A stretch of 64,000 bases of DNA, from positions 32,551 to 96,550 of the IMG/VR virus record IMGVR_UViG_3300023174_004998. The stretch is one strand, 5' to 3'. The position numbers and the translations under genes were made by a program. The notes below the pieces were generated by a model. It searched no databases. It was not told the origin of the DNA and saw only the letters and a program-made list of their open reading frames with translations. Source of the stretch: a virus. Shown here piece by piece: positions 49,751-58,927 of the stretch (position 1 is its first letter; each line of letters begins with the position of its first letter).

Positions 49751-50124
49751 TATCTTCCAGAAACGGCTTCTGACATAGTGTCATCAGATCCTGGGTGTTC
49801 GTCGGAGACCAACAGTATGTCTTTGGGATCTATTTTGCGAATGGTTTTTTTGCCTTCGTTGTCTTCGATGTCCAAACCGCGAGTCCACCGACCGTGTGCT
49901 ACACAAATCCATTGTCCCACTGTGACATCTTGTTGCTCAGGGCCAATTTCGTACACTCGGCCCCAACGTGGTCGAATGCCTTCGGATTTTCCATTGTCGT
50001 TCATCAGAATAATTCCACTGGAAAGCTGTCGCCCAGTGAACTCCATGTCGCACACTAAAATGTTATCGCGCAGAGCTTTGATTTTTTCAATTCGATGTGG
50101 TTCAAATGCGGCTTTGGTATTCAT
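49750..50124 (-). CDS. GroES-like co-chaperonin (T4 gp31-like role)
   Basis: 124 residues with the cpn10 pattern: KALRDNILVCDMEFTGR at the first strand, SSGIILMNDNG at the mobile-loop/strand region, and WGRVYEIGPEQQDVTVGQWICV. T4-like phages use such a protein with GroEL to fold the major capsid protein. The C-terminus extends about 25 residues beyond the domain. Overlaps the next gene (TAATG). Confidence 0.85.
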   Translation of the reverse strand: MNTKAAFEPHRIEKIKALRDNILVCDMEFTGRQLSSGIILMNDNGKSEGIRPRWGRVYEIGPEQQDVTVGQWICVAHGRWTRGLDIEDNEGKKTIRKIDPKDILLVSDEHPGSDDTMSEAVSGR

Positions 50125-50579
50125 TAGATTTTATTCACTCCTGATTTTTCTTGAGCTTGTTGTCTTGGGGTTTTCAAAGGTTCTTGTTTGATCTGTCGAG
50201 CCTTGGCAATAGCGGCTGCCAGACCACCTTCTGGCAATCCTGATGTTTCCACCGGTGCTGGCTCTTCAATCACTGGTTCCTGGAATTCTTCAACTTCAGG
50301 CGCTGAAGTTTCTTGTGATAACACATCTGCTTCGGCCATTTCTCTAGCATGTCTACGACTGGTAGGAACTTGAGAATCTGATACGTTGGTAACTTGACGA
50401 TTGTATTGTCGATTTACCTGTTGGTTTCTTGACGCCACAGACCTATTGTTGCTGTCAAGTACATCACCGCGAGCATTGACCCGCATGTTTCCAACTGCAC
50501 GAGTATTTTCGTTTTGCAGTAATAATGCACCAAGATCTACGATCTTTCCTTGTGCAGTTCTATAAACTTTTTTTGTCAT
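50124..50579 (-). CDS. Conserved T4-like phage protein, 151 aa
   Basis: ATG 50579 has AAGGAG nine nt upstream. The N-terminal domain (KVYRTAQGKIVDLGALLLQ, AVGNMRVNARGDVLDSNN) is, from memory, well conserved in T4-like cyanophages. The C-terminal half is Glu/Pro-rich and probably disordered. Function unknown; likely virion or assembly related because it is coupled to the GroES-like gene. Confidence 0.72.
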   Translation of the reverse strand: MTKKVYRTAQGKIVDLGALLLQNENTRAVGNMRVNARGDVLDSNNRSVASRNQQVNRQYNRQVTNVSDSQVPTSRRHAREMAEADVLSQETSAPEVEEFQEPVIEEPAPVETSGLPEGGLAAAIAKARQIKQEPLKTPRQQAQEKSGVNKI

Positions 50580-50607
50580 TTGACACTCCTTGGATATGTT
50601 GGTGTAT

Positions 50608-51126
50608 TTAACGCAAGAATTCTCTAGCATCTAAATCATAATACATGGAATTGATCCTGTGTACACCCAACAAATACAGCACATAACTGGCTACCGAACT
50701 ACCTCGCCCAACTCCCCAAATCACATGATTTTCTTGCATGACATCCACTAGATATTTTAGATATCGTAGCAAATTGAACAAATCACGCTCTTGGAATAAC
50801 AATAACTCTTCGCCTACTCGCTGTAGCTCAACATCAGTTTTGCATAAGTTTAACACATGAGACGCAATGTCTAATTGCTTGTACTCATCGGGCATGTACC
50901 ATGTGCTCTGGCAAAGATGATCATAGGCTTCTTGAGTGAGATCATCTTTCGCCGGTTGACAGTATTCCAAAAAGGTTGGCACATTTTCCAGTATATGCGC
51001 CATGCTTTCAAGATCGATCTTGTCCACCAGCATGCCTTGAAACACAGCGAGATCATGCCCCTGCATCAAAAGATTGCAGACATCATCTTCTGTGTATATT
51101 TGTTCACCAAACTTATTCTTTATCAT
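50608..51126 (-). CDS. Fragment related to DNA polymerase III alpha (DnaE), 172 aa
   Basis: The C-terminal part (WGVGRGSSVASYVLYLLGVH, then YYDLDAREFLR) matches the PGRGSGAGSLV...FERFL segment of bacterial DnaE, just before the catalytic aspartates. The N-terminal part is helical, resembling the thumb/palm lead-in. It stops before DxDxD and lacks a PHP domain, so it cannot be a full polymerase. Similar short pieces are, from memory, seen in T4-like cyanophages. ATGA overlap with the upstream gene shows it is expressed. Confidence 0.75.
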   Translation of the reverse strand: MIKNKFGEQIYTEDDVCNLLMQGHDLAVFQGMLVDKIDLESMAHILENVPTFLEYCQPAKDDLTQEAYDHLCQSTWYMPDEYKQLDIASHVLNLCKTDVELQRVGEELLLFQERDLFNLLRYLKYLVDVMQENHVIWGVGRGSSVASYVLYLLGVHRINSMYYDLDAREFLR

Positions 51127-51706
51127 CTTTGCGAAATGCTACCACAATGTTTTCTTTGTCGTTTTCTTCTTGGTCCCAGTTTAGTTCAAGACTTGGCCAG
51201 TTAGCAGTTTTGGTAGCAATACTGACCACTTTGCCCGCTGTTGGTTTGACGTCAGAACAAACAGGATCAGATGAATTCCACCAACCGCGTTCTTGAAAAG
51301 GGCCAATGGTTTCTGTTTCTGTTTGACTGTAAGTGATATTTTCTCCCAGTTCAGAACTGAGTTTTAGTTGTGTCATCAGTATCCGACCTTCCATTACCGA
51401 ATCTAACTTAGAGTATAACATCATCCCAATGATCTGGTCAACGGGTTGTTCGGGCAAACTTACCGTTCTCAACCCAGCGGCTTCTAGGCGTTTGATCGCG
51501 GCCTTTTCTCGACTGTCAACAAAAACAGAATTCTGCATTTGCACAAACAAAATATATTTGAGTCTTTCCAGTGCAATGTTTTGTTCTCTATGATCCTTGG
51601 TTCCTGTTACCATTTCACATCGCACCGAATAGCAGTTAAACATTACCTGGTCATTCCAGTAAACTGCTGATAGAAATTCTGCTGGGTATTCTATTTTGAC
51701 GTTCAT
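51113..51706 (-). CDS. Conserved T4-like phage hypothetical protein, 197 aa
   Basis: Contains MNVKIEYPAEFLSAVYWND, QNIALERLKYILFVQMQNSV and PVDQIIGMMLYSKLDSVMEG blocks, from memory conserved among T4-like cyanophages. The C-terminus has WWNSSDP and is acidic. Possibly an RNA- or virion-related protein; function unknown. Confidence 0.72.
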   Translation of the reverse strand: MNVKIEYPAEFLSAVYWNDQVMFNCYSVRCEMVTGTKDHREQNIALERLKYILFVQMQNSVFVDSREKAAIKRLEAAGLRTVSLPEQPVDQIIGMMLYSKLDSVMEGRILMTQLKLSSELGENITYSQTETETIGPFQERGWWNSSDPVCSDVKPTAGKVVSIATKTANWPSLELNWDQEENDKENIVVAFRKDDKE

Positions 51707-51933
51707 GATATTTTGATTTTGTCGTTGAAATTCTGTTGTGCTTCTTCGTACTGCTTCTGCTGTTTTTCTCTCAATTTATTTTGATAACTTTCAATGGCCA
51801 TTCTTATTTGATTGCAAAGTTGACTGTTGCCTGAGCGATAGGCAATGTTAAGTTTGGTATGCAACTCGTTGACTTTTTCAAGAAGCTGGTCAGGAGTTAG
51901 GTCATCTAAATTACTAATGAGAGGATGTTCCAC
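51703..51933 (-). CDS. Small coiled-coil protein, 76 aa
   Basis: Helical throughout, with heptad-like DLTPDQLLEKVNELHTKLN and a Gln/Glu/Lys-rich second half. From memory, a frequent small T4-like phage protein. ATGA overlap with the 197-aa gene; starts one base after the mazG stop. Confidence 0.65.
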   Translation of the reverse strand: MEHPLISNLDDLTPDQLLEKVNELHTKLNIAYRSGNSQLCNQIRMAIESYQNKLREKQQKQYEEAQQNFNDKIKIS

Positions 51934-52374
51934 TTATAGGTCTCCAGGTTTTCTATTTTCTGAATAGTAGGGATCAAATGTACCACCGGGGTATCGACTT
52001 TCTAGTTTGCGTACATTTTCAGCTATGACATCATTGGGATCAAGATTGAGTGCTCTGCAAGCATTGATCCAATACCACATGATATCTCCCAGCTCACGTT
52101 TCATGTGAAACACAGCTTCTTCATTGAGTGCTTTGCCCTGGAAGAAAATCTTTTTGGGAATCTCGCAAAATTCCCCTGTTTCGGCTGCCATACCCAAGGC
52201 ACCAGTGAGCAACAGCGACACATTGACGTCTGGACCCTGAGTCATTACACCATCTACAACTTCATGATTGGTGTTGATTCTATCCAGGGTGTCGGTAAAC
52301 ACGTCTAAGTCATTGCTGGCTGGGCTGGTTACCGTTTCAACAAATTTGGTATATCGATTTAAATCAATTTGCAT
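51934..52374 (-). CDS. mazG: MazG-like nucleotide pyrophosphohydrolase
   Basis: 146 residues with the MazG helical pattern: AETGEFCEIPKKIFF (E-x2-E-type metal ligands) and KRELGDIMWYWINACRALN (ELGD). It hydrolyses NTPs or alarmones such as ppGpp; phage MazG proteins are common in aquatic T4-like phages. It is the first gene of a cluster leading to gp44, behind a hairpin that sequesters its ribosome binding site. Confidence 0.88.
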   Translation of the reverse strand: MQIDLNRYTKFVETVTSPASNDLDVFTDTLDRINTNHEVVDGVMTQGPDVNVSLLLTGALGMAAETGEFCEIPKKIFFQGKALNEEAVFHMKRELGDIMWYWINACRALNLDPNDVIAENVRKLESRYPGGTFDPYYSENRKPGDL

Positions 52375-52383
52375 AAATGAAAA

Positions 52384-52412
52384 CTCCTCTACACTATATT
52401 AGCATAGAGGAG
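52384..52412 (-). terminator. Hairpin terminator that also carries the mazG ribosome binding site
   Basis: Minus strand CTCCTCTA...TAGAGGAG, a perfect 8-bp stem with 13-nt loop, followed by TTTTC and ATG 52374. The second arm contains GAGGAG, the mazG ribosome binding site. Confidence 0.6.
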
Positions 52413-52424
52413 TGACGTTGTCAA
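52396..52424 (-). promoter_or_regulatory. Sigma70-like promoter of the mazG cluster
   Basis: Minus strand TTGACA (52424-52419), 17-nt spacer, TAATAT (52401-52396). The -10 lies in the hairpin loop. The -10 match is weak. Confidence 0.4.
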
Positions 52425-52433
52425 TGATTTTGG

Positions 52434-53339
52434 TTAAGCAACAACAGGGTAAACATCAGTGACATCTGGTCCGGTACTGGTGCAATACCAAGTTCCACCA
52501 ATATAAGTCAGCGTTGCTGATTGGCCTTGTCCGGTAAAGGTCACATTGCCTGCGGCAGCATTTTTCCATCCTGCTGAGGCCACTGTGAGCACTTGCGTGG
52601 TTGGCGATGCATTGCCACAAATTACCAATTTGGTTTGCCCAGTGTAGCCATTGGCTATGTTACCTGCCCAGCTGCCACTCTTGTTGATAATGGAAGTGGT
52701 TGTTGCCAGGCTCAAACTGATATTGGATGTGAGTGTTTCCAGTGATGGCAAATAGATTGGATCAGAGTTGCGGCTGAGATCTTCCACGGCTATGGTGGAG
52801 CCACCATCGCTGGTTGAAAACTTCAAGCTATAAGTACCGGCACGGTTGTAAGTTATCACATTGCTGGCATAGCCCTGCAACGTGGCGGTACCAATGCTTA
52901 CTGCGGCAGGTATGGTCACTGTGTAAGGTGTAGAACCTTGTGTGAGTTGTACTGTCCACTCTGCGTAGTTTCCTGCGCTGGGTATGTTTACAAATGCCAA
53001 ACTGATGTTGCCTGTGAGTTGGCCAATTTTGTAATAACTGCCTGCAGAAAAATCTATATTGATTGTTCCAGTAGTATCTGTTGGTGCGATGCGAGTATAT
53101 CGTGTACCTTGCAGTTTTGCATTTTTAATTACAGAACCGCCCATGTCATTGTCTAGGGTAGTTCCAGTCAAGGCAGCTTTCAATACTACTTTGGATTGCA
53201 GATCGTCAATTTCGTCGGCTGCGAATTCAAAGTTGGTTTTGATGTTCGTGAAATTATCACGAAATCCTTGAGAATCGTTGTCCTGACCTGCTACTGGGTA
53301 CGCAGTATCTATGTTGTTTGGGTTGATATTTGATGACAT
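52434..53339 (-). CDS. Virion structural (fibre/baseplate-type) protein, 301 aa
   Basis: Starts MSSNINPNNIDTAYPVAGQD with DSQGFRDNFTNIKTNFEFA, the T4-like N-terminal pattern shared in form with the other fibre genes (PNDGxGD...AF...NF). The rest is Gly/Thr/Ser-rich beta sequence. It is probably a tail fibre or whisker-type protein. A late octamer and AGGA precede it. Confidence 0.75.
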   Translation of the reverse strand: MSSNINPNNIDTAYPVAGQDNDSQGFRDNFTNIKTNFEFAADEIDDLQSKVVLKAALTGTTLDNDMGGSVIKNAKLQGTRYTRIAPTDTTGTINIDFSAGSYYKIGQLTGNISLAFVNIPSAGNYAEWTVQLTQGSTPYTVTIPAAVSIGTATLQGYASNVITYNRAGTYSLKFSTSDGGSTIAVEDLSRNSDPIYLPSLETLTSNISLSLATTTSIINKSGSWAGNIANGYTGQTKLVICGNASPTTQVLTVASAGWKNAAAGNVTFTGQGQSATLTYIGGTWYCTSTGPDVTDVYPVVA

Positions 53340-53362
53340 TTTTAGTCCTAGTTTAATAGGTA

Positions 53363-53370
53363 TATTTACC
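53363..53370 (-). promoter_or_regulatory. Late-promoter-like octamer
   Basis: Minus strand GGTAAATA, 23 nt before ATG 53339, with AGGA between. Confidence 0.6.
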
Positions 53371-53399
53371 TAGAATTGCGTTAGGTAGTAAGTTATCCA

Positions 53400-56279
53400 T
53401 CACTGTGGAGATCCACCTAAAATATTGTATTTTGGATACACTAGATGTTTGTTGTAAACATCAGTTAATCCATAATTGTCCTCGGGCACGATAAACACTG
53501 TACTGCCGCCATCAAATATAGTTTGCTGGCTGGCTGTTTCAGGTATCAAGCTCCAGGTAATACGTGACAGGCCTGTGGTGGGTGCCGCTGGCAAGTACAA
53601 CTCAGTGTTTGCAAACTGATCTCCACGTGTGACCACCAGAAAATCATAGGTTGTATAGGTTTCCAGCAATTCCAAAGACACATAATTTCCGCCAATTACA
53701 TTCATTCGATATCGAGCCAATCGATCAATTGTGGGTAGCACAATTGGCGCTTCGTCAAATTCAGCGTCATCAAATGGTTGTTGATCATAGGTTGCAGGGT
53801 AATCAGAGAAAGCTTCAGCGTCAGTCATACCATTGGGGAAGTCTTCCTGTTTTTGGAATATCAAAGTACGTCCATTTAGTTGCTGTCCATTGGCTCCATC
53901 AATGCCGCCCAGGGCCGCTATGCGTTGTAGTGTTTGATTGTTGATATCTACATAGGCCAACTGTGTGGCATAATCTACATCGCCTTGATAAACCAAATTT
54001 GAAGGACGAGTCACGCGATCAAATGTTGTGGCTTCAGCAGGTGACGGATTCCATGACTTGGTCACTGGATCCCAATTGATGCTGTATTGACGGTCAAGGA
54101 TATATCGATCAACCATGAAATCAATGAGGTTTAATCTCTCTCCCCATTGGGTTCGTATATTGTAGGCCAACTGTTCGCCTTTGCCTGGTTGGCAGTATGC
54201 AATAACACAGGCTTTTGTAAACCCTAAAACACGACCATTGGCCTGTCTAGAAGTCATCCATAGCGGAAGTACCTGAGAGTACTGTCCCACTGTGTCAATG
54301 ACTTGATCTCTCATCTCAACAAGACTGTTGGGATATACTTTGTCTATGGTGCCCGGTCCATCAGGGTTGGGTATGGGGAATGCAGTGGGCACTGTTTGTG
54401 GAGGACTTTCTCCTGCACTGTTGACTCCAGAATCCTGTACTTCGCTGTAAACAACTTCATAGACTACATCGCCTGTGTTTGCTCGGCGAGCCTGGGCTAC
54501 TTTAAACTCTCCCAGCACCAACTGCTTGCGGAAATGATTGAGCTCCAGTGCCTGGACATATTGTTCTATAGTTGAGCTGGTCAACCCAAACGCATGTTGA
54601 TAAATGATACGTGTGGGCAAAGCAAAGTAAGGATCATCAGGTCGATACAAAAAGCTAGGTTGTATGATGTCTTGGTTCTGCAACAGGCTGTCAAGTAATT
54701 GTCGATCAGCTTCTCCAGGCATGGCCTGTATGTAGAGACTTTCGTAGGGTTCGTTGTACACCCGTTTGACTCTAATAGAAAAAGTCTTAAACACAGATAC
54801 CAACCCATCCTGACTGTAGGCGTTTACTGTAAAAGTAAATGTTGAATCAAAGGTGGTTTCTCTTGTTATTAGTCTGGTTATTTGTTCTTTGTCAAAGGTA
54901 GTGGTTCCGCCGTCAAGCGCAAAAGTATTAAAGCTCACACGACCTGCAATGTTGCCCGAAGGTAAGAGTTGTAGGCCTTGCGGTAATTTATTGTAAACTC
55001 CCAGTCCTTCTTCAAAGGTTGGGTAGCCTTCGTAGCCACCAGGTTTGAATTGATAAAACAGCTGACGGCCACTGGCATTCACTGCTTGTATCTGTAGCAG
55101 ACTTATAGCGCCGTTTTCGATCACACCAAGGTCACTGGGGGTGAGCCAGGTCACGGCAGTTTCTACGTCACCTATGGTAGTGATGCTGTAAGGATATGCC
55201 GGAGAGATTATAGTTGGGTTATCACGTTTATAAACATAGATTGAAAAGTTAAATGCAGTCTCTGTGGCGCCTTGATTGGGCAAGTACCCATACAACCATC
55301 CAGTGGTTTGATCCAAGGAAAGCCCTGGGGGCAAATCTGATGAATCACCCAGGGCGATTTCGTATTCCAAGGCATCGCCATCAAGATCAATGGCTTGGAA
55401 CTGATAGGCAAAGAAGTTGGAATGTCGATACGTTCCAATGTTTCCATTTGTGGGATAATTTGTGATAAATGGTGTGCGTTGTGGCAACACATCAGCAGTG
55501 ATGTATTCGTACACAGGAGGCACATAGTGATCTATTTGCACTGCAAAGTCAACCAAAAAGTCTGTGGTATCAGCAGTCATGGAATCTTTTGAAATCACAA
55601 ACATCTCATAGGTTCGCTGTGTGCGGTCTTTGCCATCAGAAATCTGCAAAGTAAATTCGTAGTTTTTGCTGATTGAACGTGAACTAAAGTCCCAAGGAAA
55701 CTGATCGTAAGAAGTTCCTGCTCGATCGTAGCCTGCAATAGCAGTGTCGGGTAACGGAGCCACTGGGGTTATGTAACCCGAAATCAATCCTGAATTATCA
55801 ATGGTGAGTCCAGGAGGCAGTTCGCCATCTTCCAGAGTTAGTGTAATGCGATCGCCAGGATCTTGATCCGTGAATTGAATCTGATAGTTCACTGTGGTTC
55901 CGTCATAGAACAATCCAAGACCGCCTGAGGGTGTGACAAATCTTGGAAGATCCTGCCCTGACACTGTGATGCTAAAGGTACGGTCAGCTAGACGTATAAT
56001 TCCGCCAGGAACTTCCACATAGGCTCGAACAGCAAAACGACTGGTGACATTTTCACTGACTTCAACAGGCACACCTTGAACTTTGGCAAAGGCCTGTGGC
56101 ACACCCTCGACAGTGCCATTGGTTTTGACTTGTATGCCTTCGGGCAGGCTACCAGCTATGAGCTTGTATTTGACTATACCTCCGTCGGGGTCCACTGCCA
56201 CAACAGGTGTAGAAAAAAACAAACCTTCAGCAACTGTGCCTAGGTCACCTGGTGGAGAAATCCATACTGGTTGTGCCAT
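53400..56279 (-). CDS. Large virion adhesin with Ig-like (He_PIG/cadherin-type) repeats, 959 aa
   Basis: Repeated blocks of the form LPEGIQVKTNGTVEGVPQ, LPPGLTIDNSGLISGYI, LPPGLSLDQTTGWLYGYL and LPQGLQLLPSGNIAGRV mark at least four putative Ig-like He_PIG domains (within residues 1-480). The C-terminal half is Gln/Asp-rich and unlike these. Such proteins form phage tail-fibre or neck adhesins. It is flanked by fibre genes. Confidence 0.85.
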   Translation of the reverse strand: MAQPVWISPPGDLGTVAEGLFFSTPVVAVDPDGGIVKYKLIAGSLPEGIQVKTNGTVEGVPQAFAKVQGVPVEVSENVTSRFAVRAYVEVPGGIIRLADRTFSITVSGQDLPRFVTPSGGLGLFYDGTTVNYQIQFTDQDPGDRITLTLEDGELPPGLTIDNSGLISGYITPVAPLPDTAIAGYDRAGTSYDQFPWDFSSRSISKNYEFTLQISDGKDRTQRTYEMFVISKDSMTADTTDFLVDFAVQIDHYVPPVYEYITADVLPQRTPFITNYPTNGNIGTYRHSNFFAYQFQAIDLDGDALEYEIALGDSSDLPPGLSLDQTTGWLYGYLPNQGATETAFNFSIYVYKRDNPTIISPAYPYSITTIGDVETAVTWLTPSDLGVIENGAISLLQIQAVNASGRQLFYQFKPGGYEGYPTFEEGLGVYNKLPQGLQLLPSGNIAGRVSFNTFALDGGTTTFDKEQITRLITRETTFDSTFTFTVNAYSQDGLVSVFKTFSIRVKRVYNEPYESLYIQAMPGEADRQLLDSLLQNQDIIQPSFLYRPDDPYFALPTRIIYQHAFGLTSSTIEQYVQALELNHFRKQLVLGEFKVAQARRANTGDVVYEVVYSEVQDSGVNSAGESPPQTVPTAFPIPNPDGPGTIDKVYPNSLVEMRDQVIDTVGQYSQVLPLWMTSRQANGRVLGFTKACVIAYCQPGKGEQLAYNIRTQWGERLNLIDFMVDRYILDRQYSINWDPVTKSWNPSPAEATTFDRVTRPSNLVYQGDVDYATQLAYVDINNQTLQRIAALGGIDGANGQQLNGRTLIFQKQEDFPNGMTDAEAFSDYPATYDQQPFDDAEFDEAPIVLPTIDRLARYRMNVIGGNYVSLELLETYTTYDFLVVTRGDQFANTELYLPAAPTTGLSRITWSLIPETASQQTIFDGGSTVFIVPEDNYGLTDVYNKHLVYPKYNILGGSPQ

Positions 56280-56282
56280 GTT

Positions 56283-56546
56283 TTACCAACTTGTGTCAAG
56301 CTGAATTCTGCCCCAGATCACTGACGATCCGTCATAATTTTGGAAGCAGACATAAAGATACCCTGAATCATAGGCCAGCTGTCCTTCGCTGTCGCCCACA
56401 GATCCTGAGCTGATTACTGGAGCATTGTTACTGATAAATGTGTTTAAATATGCAAAATTATTGTTGCATTTTTCAAAAGCCACACGTATGCCATCACCAG
56501 TTCCGTCGTTGGGTGTCGTTCCTACGTTGATTACTTCTATCGCCAT
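56283..56546 (-). CDS. Short fibre-N-terminal-like protein, 87 aa
   Basis: MAIEVINVGTTPNDGTGDGI then RVAFEKCNNNFAYLN is the same N-terminal attachment motif as the 1,099-aa fibre, here followed by only about 45 further residues (ISSGSVGDSEGQLAYD, YDGSSVIWGRIQLD). It may be a small baseplate/fibre connector. Late octamer and GAGG upstream. Confidence 0.7.
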   Translation of the reverse strand: MAIEVINVGTTPNDGTGDGIRVAFEKCNNNFAYLNTFISNNAPVISSGSVGDSEGQLAYDSGYLYVCFQNYDGSSVIWGRIQLDTSW

Positions 56547-56567
56547 TATTCATACCTCGCTTTACGA

Positions 56568-56575
56568 TATTTATG
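56568..56575 (-). promoter_or_regulatory. Late-promoter-like octamer
   Basis: Minus strand CATAAATA, 21 nt before ATG 56546, just downstream of the terminator of the preceding fibre gene. Confidence 0.6.
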
Positions 56576-56609
56576 GCTTTTACTGTGATGCTAATTCTGC
56601 TGAGATCAC

Positions 56610-56640
56610 AAAAAAACCCGCACACAGTACGGGTTTTCGT
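56610..56640 (-). terminator. Rho-independent terminator after the 757-aa fibre gene
   Basis: Minus strand stem AAAACCCG/CGGGTTTT with nine-nt loop and a T-run, 14 nt after the fibre stop. Confidence 0.8.
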
Positions 56641-56653
56641 TGGAACAAAGTGC

Positions 56654-58927
56654 TTATCCTATGTACCAATTTGTGCCATCTGACCACACAGGTACAGCAT
56701 TGCCAGCACCACCAACTGCTAAATTGCCCCAGGTTCTAGTGTCAGCATCTGTGACAAAGGTTCTTGCTCCCATGCCAGCATTGGCTGCCAAGTTTAAAGT
56801 GGCAACAGTGACAGGGTTGGTTTTGGTATAGCCTTCATCAACCACGATATTTCCAATGACCTGATGTAGGTCACCAGTGGCGTAGATACGCACAACTTCT
56901 TGCTGTACAGTGGTATTTGGTGCTGTAGTGTTAAAAGCAATAAATGAGCCGTGATTGCTGGGACTCCAGTTACCCAGGGCGCCCATTGTGATTTGAGCTG
57001 CCGGGTTAGTTAGAACACTGCCATCGTAGCCTTTGCCGGTGAATATGGCCAGGCGATCTTGGTTTTGCACAGCCTGAGGAGCTGTGGGTGTGCCTCGGCT
57101 AAATGTGCCTGTAAATGCACCACCAAGAGAAGCATTATTTCCAAAGGTATCAACTTCAATGCGGTTGAAACTGTTGGCTTCGTCACCCACTACTCGCAAC
57201 AATGCACCTGTGGTATTTCCTGAAATGGTTACTGTACCGTTGCCATCAGGGTGAATATTGATATTGCCGTTGCTGCCAAGTGGCGTTTCAATGTATCCGT
57301 TGGCAGGTATTTCTAAATTACCAGTGACATCAAATGTCCACTGTGCAGTATTGCCTACATAGTCATCAGCATTGATCACTATATTACCAGTAGATTCCAG
57401 TTTTACATACTTTGCGTCAGCGCCAAAGTATTGATCAAAGAAAGCATTGTTGCCTGTGTCCAAGTGTATGTGGGTGACATAATCACCACCACGCACACGT
57501 AGATATTGTAGATTACCTGGGCTGTCTGCGCCTGGAGCCAAATACAAGCCACTTCCGCCGCTTGTGTCGCCGGTACCTATGACAATGTTGTCATCAAATG
57601 TGACATTGCCTGTGTTTACAGGCCCACCACTGAATGGATCACCGTTGGCATAGTTGATGCTTGCGGTGTTACTCGGTAGAGTCAGGTTGCCATTTGCACC
57701 AAATGTCCAGTTGTTGGCACCGGTATACAACTCAATGCCGCCACCACCGGTGTTGTAGATAGAAACTGGTTGTGTGGTTGAACCTTCTTGGCCTGGTATG
57801 GTAATACCAGTATTGCCTTCAATAGCCGGGTCAATACGGATACCAACCGCACCACTCACACCATTGCCGCTGAATTCACCAATGGTCCACTGGCCATCTA
57901 GCCAGGCACCTATGTTGCCCATACCAAAACGTTGTGATGCAATGGGCCAACTGGATCCACTGTTGTCTGGGAAAGTTAGTGTTCCAGTGTTGTCAAAGGT
58001 CCAGTTTTTTGATCCTATTGCAACAATTACGTTGCCGTATTTGGCTTGACCGTTGCCCGATATACCACCATTGATTTGAACATCGCCACCTTGACCGGTC
58101 GTGCCATACCCACCATTGATACTAAAAAGGCCACCATCAGTTTGACCTGTACCGCCAGCGAGACTAATTTGTCCACCGTATCCGTTAGCACTATATCCAC
58201 CGCCAATTGTTATGTCTCCACCGTAATTAAATCCATCTCCACCGGCAATGTTTACATAACCACCGCCACCAGCTGATACATTGTCAGCATCACCTGCGTA
58301 AATCTTAATGTCACCGCCATTGGTTTCAGCATCACCAGCCCACAAGTAAACATCACCGCCTTCGCCGGTACCATTACCGCGTTGGCCTTGAATGATCAGG
58401 CGTTGTGCATTTACGTTTGCGGCTGGGGTAGGGCCTGTGATAATGGCTTGTTGTCCTGCATCACCAAATTGTAGCACCTGACCTGATTGAACACCGCCGT
58501 TGTGTAAGTCAACTGTCAATGTTGGGAATTTTGTGGTACCGTTGGTATTAAATGCAAATTGAGCATTACCATAGTCTAAACTAACAAAAAATCCGTCTTC
58601 GCCGTTGATGTACATAGTTTGGCTGTAGGATCCAGTGTTACCTGCTTCTTCCAAGTATGTAAACTCAGGGCCGCCGTCTGGACCGCCATATAGATGTGGA
58701 TACCCGTCATTGTCAACAGTTGCATTGTTGCCATCAAATATCCAGTTGCCAATGTTGGCAGCGCCGCCACTGGCCATGAATGGCAAATCGTTCCAGACAG
58801 TGATACCGTCACCCACTTTCCATGTTAGTGTGTCGGTTACAATACCGGCTTCGCCCAGTGCTAATACTGGATTGGCGGCACTCCAGTTTGCCGCTGTATC
58901 TCTGCGTAGTTTAATAAGTGTTGACAT
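56654..58927 (-). CDS. Tail fibre with Mtd-N-like start, 757 aa
   Basis: The N-terminus (LIKLRRDTAANWSAANPVLA, then EAGIVTDTLTWKVGDGITVW) matches the N-terminal domain of phage major-tropism-determinant-like fibres. A middle of Gly/Asn-rich repeats (GGDIKIYAGDADN, GGGYVNIAGG) forms a beta-helix. The C-terminal tip (GAGNAVPVWSDGTNWYIG) is nearly identical to that of the 1,099-aa fibre. It is a likely receptor-binding fibre. Confidence 0.85.
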   Translation of the reverse strand: MSTLIKLRRDTAANWSAANPVLALGEAGIVTDTLTWKVGDGITVWNDLPFMASGGAANIGNWIFDGNNATVDNDGYPHLYGGPDGGPEFTYLEEAGNTGSYSQTMYINGEDGFFVSLDYGNAQFAFNTNGTTKFPTLTVDLHNGGVQSGQVLQFGDAGQQAIITGPTPAANVNAQRLIIQGQRGNGTGEGGDVYLWAGDAETNGGDIKIYAGDADNVSAGGGGYVNIAGGDGFNYGGDITIGGGYSANGYGGQISLAGGTGQTDGGLFSINGGYGTTGQGGDVQINGGISGNGQAKYGNVIVAIGSKNWTFDNTGTLTFPDNSGSSWPIASQRFGMGNIGAWLDGQWTIGEFSGNGVSGAVGIRIDPAIEGNTGITIPGQEGSTTQPVSIYNTGGGGIELYTGANNWTFGANGNLTLPSNTASINYANGDPFSGGPVNTGNVTFDDNIVIGTGDTSGGSGLYLAPGADSPGNLQYLRVRGGDYVTHIHLDTGNNAFFDQYFGADAKYVKLESTGNIVINADDYVGNTAQWTFDVTGNLEIPANGYIETPLGSNGNINIHPDGNGTVTISGNTTGALLRVVGDEANSFNRIEVDTFGNNASLGGAFTGTFSRGTPTAPQAVQNQDRLAIFTGKGYDGSVLTNPAAQITMGALGNWSPSNHGSFIAFNTTAPNTTVQQEVVRIYATGDLHQVIGNIVVDEGYTKTNPVTVATLNLAANAGMGARTFVTDADTRTWGNLAVGGAGNAVPVWSDGTNWYIG
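56657..56713 (-). repeat. Fibre-tip repeat, copy 1
   Basis: 57 nt encoding the last residues of the 757-aa fibre; nearly identical to 59924-59980 with about five mismatches. Recombination or gene conversion between fibre tips is suggested. Confidence 0.85.
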
